DNA of 64,000 bases. It comes from Zeus faber (lineage: Eukaryota; Chordata; Actinopteri; Zeiformes; Zeidae). The stretch is from contig OY482846.1 in the NCBI GenBank assembly GCA_960531495.1, positions 40,794,799-40,858,798 on the forward strand, read 5' to 3'. Each line of letters opens with the position of its first letter. Position 1 is the stretch's first letter. Under the pieces are notes generated by a model that was not told the origin of the DNA, did no database searches, and saw only the letters and a list, made by a program, of their open reading frames with translations. Both the position numbers and the translations under genes were made by a program. This document shows, in pieces, positions 58,404-64,000 of this stretch.

Positions 58404-58846
58404 TAGCCTTCAACTGTCTTGGTCAATGGGTTTGGCGGCAAAAACTTTTCCCACACCTCCTATGTTTGTGTAGTTTGGAGTTAGCCGCTTGCATCCCCAA
58501 AGCGTGGCCTGACATCCCTTGTCGCTGTACTCGCCATTACTTCCCCGCACTTTAGATATTTCATTTAGATATTGTGCTCATACGCCTGCCCATGCTCTAA
58601 GTGAATTGCTCCTATTTCCTCATTTGAGATGACAGTTATGTTTGCCAGAGTAGCTATAGAAGCACCTCAATTATAAGTGATTTACAGTTCATCCCAAACA
58701 ACGTACAGCCCAGCTCTGCTTCTTTCAGACACTCAAACTTATGTTTGGCCTAATTGTTGCTAAATGACATTCAGACAAGGGCTGTACCATTAGGGCAAAA
58801 TTTCTCCAGGAAGTCTTCATGAGCGTTATCCACACCCTTTTTTCAG

Positions 58847-59018
58847 ATTGCGATGTCGTCTTGGATGCCAGCCAGGCCGGTTACATCACCTCGCCGGGCT
58901 ACCCGCTGGAGTACCCCCCTCACCAGAACTGCCACTGGGTCATCACGGCGCCCGAACCCTCGCAGCGCATCGTCCTCAACTTCAACCCCCACTTCGAGAT
59001 CGAGAGGCTGGACTGCAA
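58847..59018 (+). CDS. nrp2: Neuropilin-2, exon 2 (start of CUB domain 1)
   Basis: This 172-base exon encodes the N-terminal half of CUB (a1) domain 1, part of the semaphorin-binding region. It opens after TTTTTTCAG with two bases completing the codon begun in exon 1 and ends at GACTGCAA/GTAAGT, leaving phase 2. Visible CUB hallmarks are the first Cys (DC), AGYITSPGYP, the paired Cys in HQNCHW, APEP, IVLNFNPHFEIE and LDCK. The AGYITSPGYP, HQNC, APEP and IVLNFNPHFEIE segments match NRP2. As I recall them, the NRP1 counterparts have different residues at most of these sites. The third conserved Cys is in LDCK and the fourth must lie in exon 3, outside the window. Whether this is the fish a or b copy is not resolved. 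Confidence 0.92.
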
Positions 59019-62000
59019 GTAAGTGGGAAGGGGCGGCAGGGGAGGCGGGCGGGCGGTCAAGCACCGGTATCCCACTTTCTCTTTCAATAGAAAGACCAAA
59101 AACGCGTCGTCTCGTCGACAAGCTGTAATCAGCCCGGCGTTTGAAAGCCATTGTTTCAGCAAAAATTGAGCTTTTGTCTCCCAAACAACTCATTCCCCGC
59201 TGATGCTAATGACTTTCTTTTCTTTTTACACATTGGTATAATGTGGTATTGCTTTGGCTACCTCCCAAATTCCCTATTTTCTTTCCAGCATTTTTGCCAC
59301 AATATGCGGCTGTTAGCTGTTATAGATCCTGATGATCGAGAAAGTATTTTTCTTGCATTCCATTCACCTTTTTCTTTGTCTGGCAACAATTGCAGTCACT
59401 CAGCCGCTGCAGCCGTAGTGTTGTTTACGGCGCGCGGCATAAACAACGTCGCCGCGGTGGCCTCTACGCAGGCGCTGCACAGCTATTTTTTCCGGAGGGC
59501 GCGCACCCCCCCAGGTATTTCAACTCCGCGCCGTGTGCTTCAGATAATTCGAGATGGACACGTTCCGAAGGAAGGCTGTGCGAACAGTTCCGCAGGTACA
59601 GTCTGTACGACCCATCCACGCGTGACCAAAATAACCGGGTGGCGTTAGATTCATGGAAGGAGATGGCGCCGTCCCTGTCCAAAGATTTGGACTATTTTAA
59701 CACCCCGGGACTTCTTTGTAATGTTTACAGCAGTTCTTTCAGTTTCACGTGGTGCTTTGTGCACAGCGCCCCTTGTCTTTCAGGAGAATATCACCAAGGC
59801 ATTTACACAGCAACGCCCAACTTTAAAAGCTCCTGCTCTCTGTTGGTGCGCGCGCCGTGAGCCGCACAGCTCGCTTGCATTGACTATAACACCCCTTTCC
59901 CACCGCAAAAAAAACCACCGGCAACACCTGGTAACATCTGCCATTTGTCATTAGTTGGATAGGTTACAGCCGGGTTTCAGTCCCCGGGACAAATTACCCT
60001 GCAATAGTCACAGTAATTTTCGGCTCCAGCTCCAATCGCCTATGATGACCCGTGACAAATTTTCGCCCCGTTGCCGCCGCGATGCGACGCACGTTGTGGC
60101 TCCGGACGTTTGCGGGGAAATAGACTGCAATATCCGTGTATCATTTGATCATTTCATATCCAATTTAGAATATCAAAACAGAAGTTATTAACCCGCATGC
60201 GAGACCATGAATGTTTTGAGTGTGGGCAGGGATGGAAATTATGGAGGGGGCGGGGGGTCCGGAACACCCCCTACCTGGCAAAAACATAGAGTTGTCCCCT
60301 TCAATATATCATTGTAAACACAGCAATATAATTTTTTAAAAATCGTGGCTCCGCGCCCCGATCGCTCCCTCTCCGACTGAGCCCCCTGGGCCAAAGCAGC
60401 GTGTTTTTATTTTAGAAGCAGGTCACTTTATTTTACTCCGTATCCTTATGTAACAAAACAAGCACCGCGCTTGCGCCCTTGAGTGATGGGATCGTTCCGT
60501 GGGGACCACAGTGGATTACCCCCATACTCCCCGACGGTCTCCGCGCCACTCCGGCACCGCCCCGAGCCGGTCTCCGAACAGGAGGATCGTCTCTGCTCCC
60601 CGTCGCTGAAGGACTGGCATCGGGCGTTGCCGATGCCGATGCCAGTGCCGACTCCATGCTGCTTTTACTGTTTTGTTCCCAATCACACTGGTACCATGAC
60701 ACCCTTTTTCGGCTTGTTTTGTGGTGTCGAAAGTGACACACCAGAAAATAAAAGAAAGGCATACTTGGCAATGGGAAAGGCGCCAATCGCCCATTTTAGT
60801 GGGTTTACCCCTGTTTAAAATGCCTGGGTATACCCGTTAACTTTGGTGTAAAAACGGTTTAACAGAACCTTCATGTTCTCACTCGTACACATCTTCATGG
60901 CAGCTATCCGTTAATTGCCCCCCTACAAGCTTCACAGCAGGGGGCTAAGTGCCTGGCTCAGGGCTCCTGGACAGTCTTTATTGACGGATCCAGACCTTTT
61001 TACTTATTAACGCCACAGGCTCAGAGACCTGGTTTCCTGTATGAAATGATATAGTGTCAAAACGACGGCAATAGCTAAAAAGTCTCTGGTCTCTTTCATG
61101 GTTTCCGCTAGAACAAATTGGTGCCGGTCCATGTGTCCTGGAAGATTTCAGTGTCCCCGATAAATGAGAGAGATTCCGGTCATTTATTATCTGTATTCAT
61201 TGAGTTTAAAAACAATTGACAGGCAGGCTATTTACAGAATGACATCATGAATGCATCTATATTCATAATATTCTTTTATTAAATACTCAAAATAAAATCA
61301 GTCGGTTAACACTATTTTAACGATTTGAAATCAAATAATTTCCATTTGTGATCAATAAGTAACAAGGTCAAGGTCACAAGGTCTAAATAAATTATAGTGT
61401 TTGTGGTGTTGCCCGTCCTGTAGGCATTTTTTACACAATGGATATTTACCGTCTGCTTTGGCCTCAACTTAAATATCCCCAAAAAGTTGCCAAACTATGG
61501 ATGTATGTGTCCCCGTTGTCACGTTACATCATCTTTCTGCTTCTCCTTCGAGTTCTGGACGCTGCCGCTCTGTCTCCGCTCCGTGTGAACTGTGTTTACA
61601 AGCGCAACCTGTCCACGGGGGAGGGGGGCGGGGCTTATTTCTATACGGGCAAACATGATTGGTCGGAGGTGAAAGGTCAGCTTCAGATCGTCCAAACTGA
61701 TTGGCTTTAGTTGCAACCTGCCCAAGGCGGAAGATGATCAGATCTGCGGAATTTTTTACAGAAAGGATCGAGTCTATCTTATTTCGACACTGAGGAAGAA
61801 AATATGGCGATAATTATGGTGATGACCGTGTTTTCGTGAGCATTTTTGCACCAATTAAAAGTGCGCTTGGAGGGAATTATTTTTCACCGGATATTATGAC
61901 CGGAGGGATTTAAATATGTCGGACTTAAACATATTTTCCCAGTAAAAAAACGGTAATTACCGGATAATGGAGACTCTGGTCTCTGTCTATCCTTTTCATG

Positions 62001-64000
62001 TGAAAGAGGATGAGGATTAGTGGTTGTCTTCACCTCCCTCCAACCATCCAGAAGGGAGCATCGGAAACGCTTTGGCTATATTTTTACCATGTTTTACAAC
62101 TTACAGGAAGCTATAAAAAAAATGGCGCCCATGTTATGTTAAAAAATAATGTTTAAACAAATGGATGGGAATGATTTGCAAATGTTGTTTGACCCCCCCC
62201 CCCCGCAGAAGCGATGGATAAAAGACGATGTATGAAAGACGAGGATGTGGTAGGAGATGTGCTGGGAAGAAAAAGCTCAGAAGGAGACAGAGAGAGAGGG
62301 AGAGGGAGGGAGGCAGAGAGGGAGAGGAGGAAATGGGAAGGGAAAGGAGAGAATGAGGCCCAGCTGTTGCGCTGGACGGGGGGACCGAGGTTGGGCAGTT
62401 TACTTTCTCAGAGATGGGAATAATAGGAATCACATGGCCTCCTTTTGTCTTGGACCTCGGAGGACGAGGCTTCATGCGATCGGGTTATGGGGAGTGCACG
62501 CACAATTCCGTTGGAGAGACACTGACGACGACCCGTTTGTTGATGACATAGACAACAAACACAATAAACCGGTGTCGCGATCGCACCGTTACTCGAACCG
62601 CAGCCTCTATGTAGTCGTAACCACGGAAACGCTGCGCTCGGACTGGCTCTGGAGATGAAATATTTGAAAATGCCCCCCCGCCGTTTCTTCAGGTTGTTTT
62701 GGACGTTCAGAGTAAGAGCCCAAGTTAAACCGTCAATACCAGATTTTAGTGCCGTCACAGGAGCGGGTCGCAACTCTCCCGCGTACTTCCCACCTCTGGT
62801 AACCGTGGCGACGCCCGATTCTCCGGCGGGGGCCCGGCGGAGAGCGAAACGGCTGCCGACAATCTGCGCGTCGACTCATTTCTCGCCGCCCTGAGGGAGG
62901 GAGGGACGGACGGGCGAGCGGGAGGGAGGGAGGAGGAGGATGGGAAAGCTAAAATGTCCCTTTCTTCCCCGCCTGCCTGTGCTGCACCCGCTGTTTTCCT
63001 CTCTTAGTGGAGTTTCGCTGGGGAAGGTTTTTTCCTTTCCTTTTTTCTTCTCACCCGCCTGGAGGGGACGGAGGCCTTGGCCTGCCCTTCCCTCTCCCGC
63101 TCCCACTCACTCCCCCTCTCATCCCGCAGGAGAGAGGGGAGAGTCAGGGTGCGTGGGTGTGTGTAGGTATGTGAGTGTGAGGGAGTGTGTGTTGGGCGGA
63201 TCAACACCGCCCCCCCCCCCCCCCCCCCCCCAAACACAACCACAGCCGTCCATCCTCCCCTCGGGAGACAAACCAAAAAAAAAAAGCTGAATGTTTTTAA
63301 ACGCAAGCCCATTTGAATTGTCGGGGAGAGCTCGCGCGAACCCCGGCTCATGAGTCAGTGTTAAAAAAAACTAAAAAAAACGGCAGCAGAAATAAGTTTG
63401 AAAAGTGCCAAAGTGCACTAGCTCGATACTCCCGCTTTTTCGCCGTCCGGGGTTATTCTTTTTTTTTTGGCGGTGATTGATTCCGGAGCCCCCCGGAGGC
63501 GCTCCCTCCTATTCCCGTGTGATTATACGTAGCAATGGGAGGGAAGGTTTTTTTTTTATTTTTTTTATTTTGTGCAGGCTTTCTATGGCCCCGAGAGCTG
63601 AGTGAGGACGGTCAAGGAAAAAGGGGGCCAAAGGGCCGGCGAGATGAGGTTTGGGTTTTTCCACGCCGGAGCCGGGGAGGAAATCAACGTGACGGAGAGA
63701 CGGAGGCAGGAAAGCGGGGAGGACAGGAGGCCGGGCGGACGCAGGACTCCGATAGCTCTTCAACTCGATGGCTTCTGAGGTTTTTTTCGGTTTCCGCCCG
63801 GGCCGCTCCTGTCAAGTCGAGTTCCAAAACCAGACACTTGGTTTTTAACTTTTTTCGCCGCTACGACAGCATTCACCAAGCGACCCTATCCCCCCACGGG
63901 CACTTCAGACCCTTAAACCCCGGGAAATGTGCTCGGGTCAGCCTTGAACCTCCCCCGCCTCAACCCCCACCCCCTCGGACCACCTCAGCGCCCCGTGGAC
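59019..64000 (+). other. nrp2: nrp2 intron 2 (5' part)
   Basis: Starts with GTAAGT. I looked for the next CUB exon (a segment after DCK with the calcium-site Asp residues) and did not find it, so the intron continues past the window. It contains a 156-codon chance frame at 59,390-59,860, an 11-bp inverted repeat at 60,613-60,646, C/G runs and two GC-rich blocks near 62,880-63,240 and 63,580-63,760. Nothing else is recognised. Confidence 0.75.
60930..60975. repeat. Interspersed fish repeat fragment
   Basis: GGGGGCTAAGTGCCTGGCTC followed by AGGGCTCCTGGACAG resembles a frequent teleost repeat with a GTGCCTTGCTCAAGGGC core. Short and degenerate. Confidence 0.35.

Larger units (their letters stand above)
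48845..58846 (+). other. nrp2: nrp2 intron 1 (10.0 kb)
   Basis: Bounded by GTGAGT at 48,845 and TTTTTTCAG ending at 58,846. It holds a very GC-rich block (49,440-51,700) with a minisatellite and palindrome, CT and GT microsatellites, the second 52-bp element, a hairpin-family fragment and a transposon end. A compact high-complexity segment at 52,740-52,950, with ATTTGCAT and AAATATTTG motifs, is a plausible conserved enhancer but unproven. No other gene was recognised on either strand. Confidence 0.8.

Noticed and set aside
59390-59860. 156-codon frame considered as nrp2 exon 3
   Set aside because: It lacks the CUB continuation expected after DCK and has no acceptor in the needed phase.

Overview
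The window looks like nuclear DNA of a ray-finned (teleost) fish. Both recognisable protein genes are vertebrate multi-exon genes with canonical GT-AG boundaries. The interspersed repeats (a LINE with the fish-type 3' tail, a Tc1-like transposon, hAT-like MITEs, a THAP-like transposon fragment, tRNA-like elements) have sequences common in teleosts. Dinucleotide microsatellites are very dense. Nothing suggests a prokaryote, plasmid or virus: there are no operons, CRISPR arrays or rRNA genes, and I found no intact tRNA gene.

Two genes on the + strand frame the window. Positions 1-13,060 are the 3' end of a PAR-3 family polarity scaffold, best called pard3b: one long intron, then the last coding exon (12,709-13,060) and 3' UTR. 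About 35.7 kb separates its stop codon from the start of nrp2 (neuropilin-2, a semaphorin/VEGF co-receptor). Exon 1 of nrp2 (48,772-48,844) encodes the signal peptide. After a 10.0 kb intron, exon 2 (58,847-59,018) encodes the first part of CUB domain 1. The rest of nrp2 lies beyond the window. The gene order matches the PARD3B-NRP2 neighbourhood of other vertebrates and mirrors the paralogous PARD3-NRP1 pair. The two products are not known to act in one pathway; the linkage is ancestral.

The 13-48 kb interval has no gene I can support. It holds long microsatellites, a 1.1 kb pentanucleotide satellite (36,366-37,490), a THAP-like transposon fragment (37.7-38.2 kb), a 200-bp assembly gap (40,106-40,305), a decayed acidic reading frame on the minus strand (40,723-41,136) and several MITE or SINE-like repeats. 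nrp2 begins in a GC- and CpG-rich block from about 47.2 to 48.8 kb. Its intron 1 contains a second very GC-rich block (49.4-51.7 kb) with a minisatellite and an almost perfect 72-bp palindrome.

I did not find a convincing new biological system. The most unusual items are structural: a base-perfect 131-bp inverted repeat 2.4 kb apart (23.8/26.4 kb), the 72-bp palindrome in nrp2 intron 1, an interspersed family with a conserved hairpin (copies at 0.6, 42.8 and 58.0 kb), a 52-bp element that carries a (GT)n tract (27.2/56.1 kb), and the hierarchical pentamer satellite.
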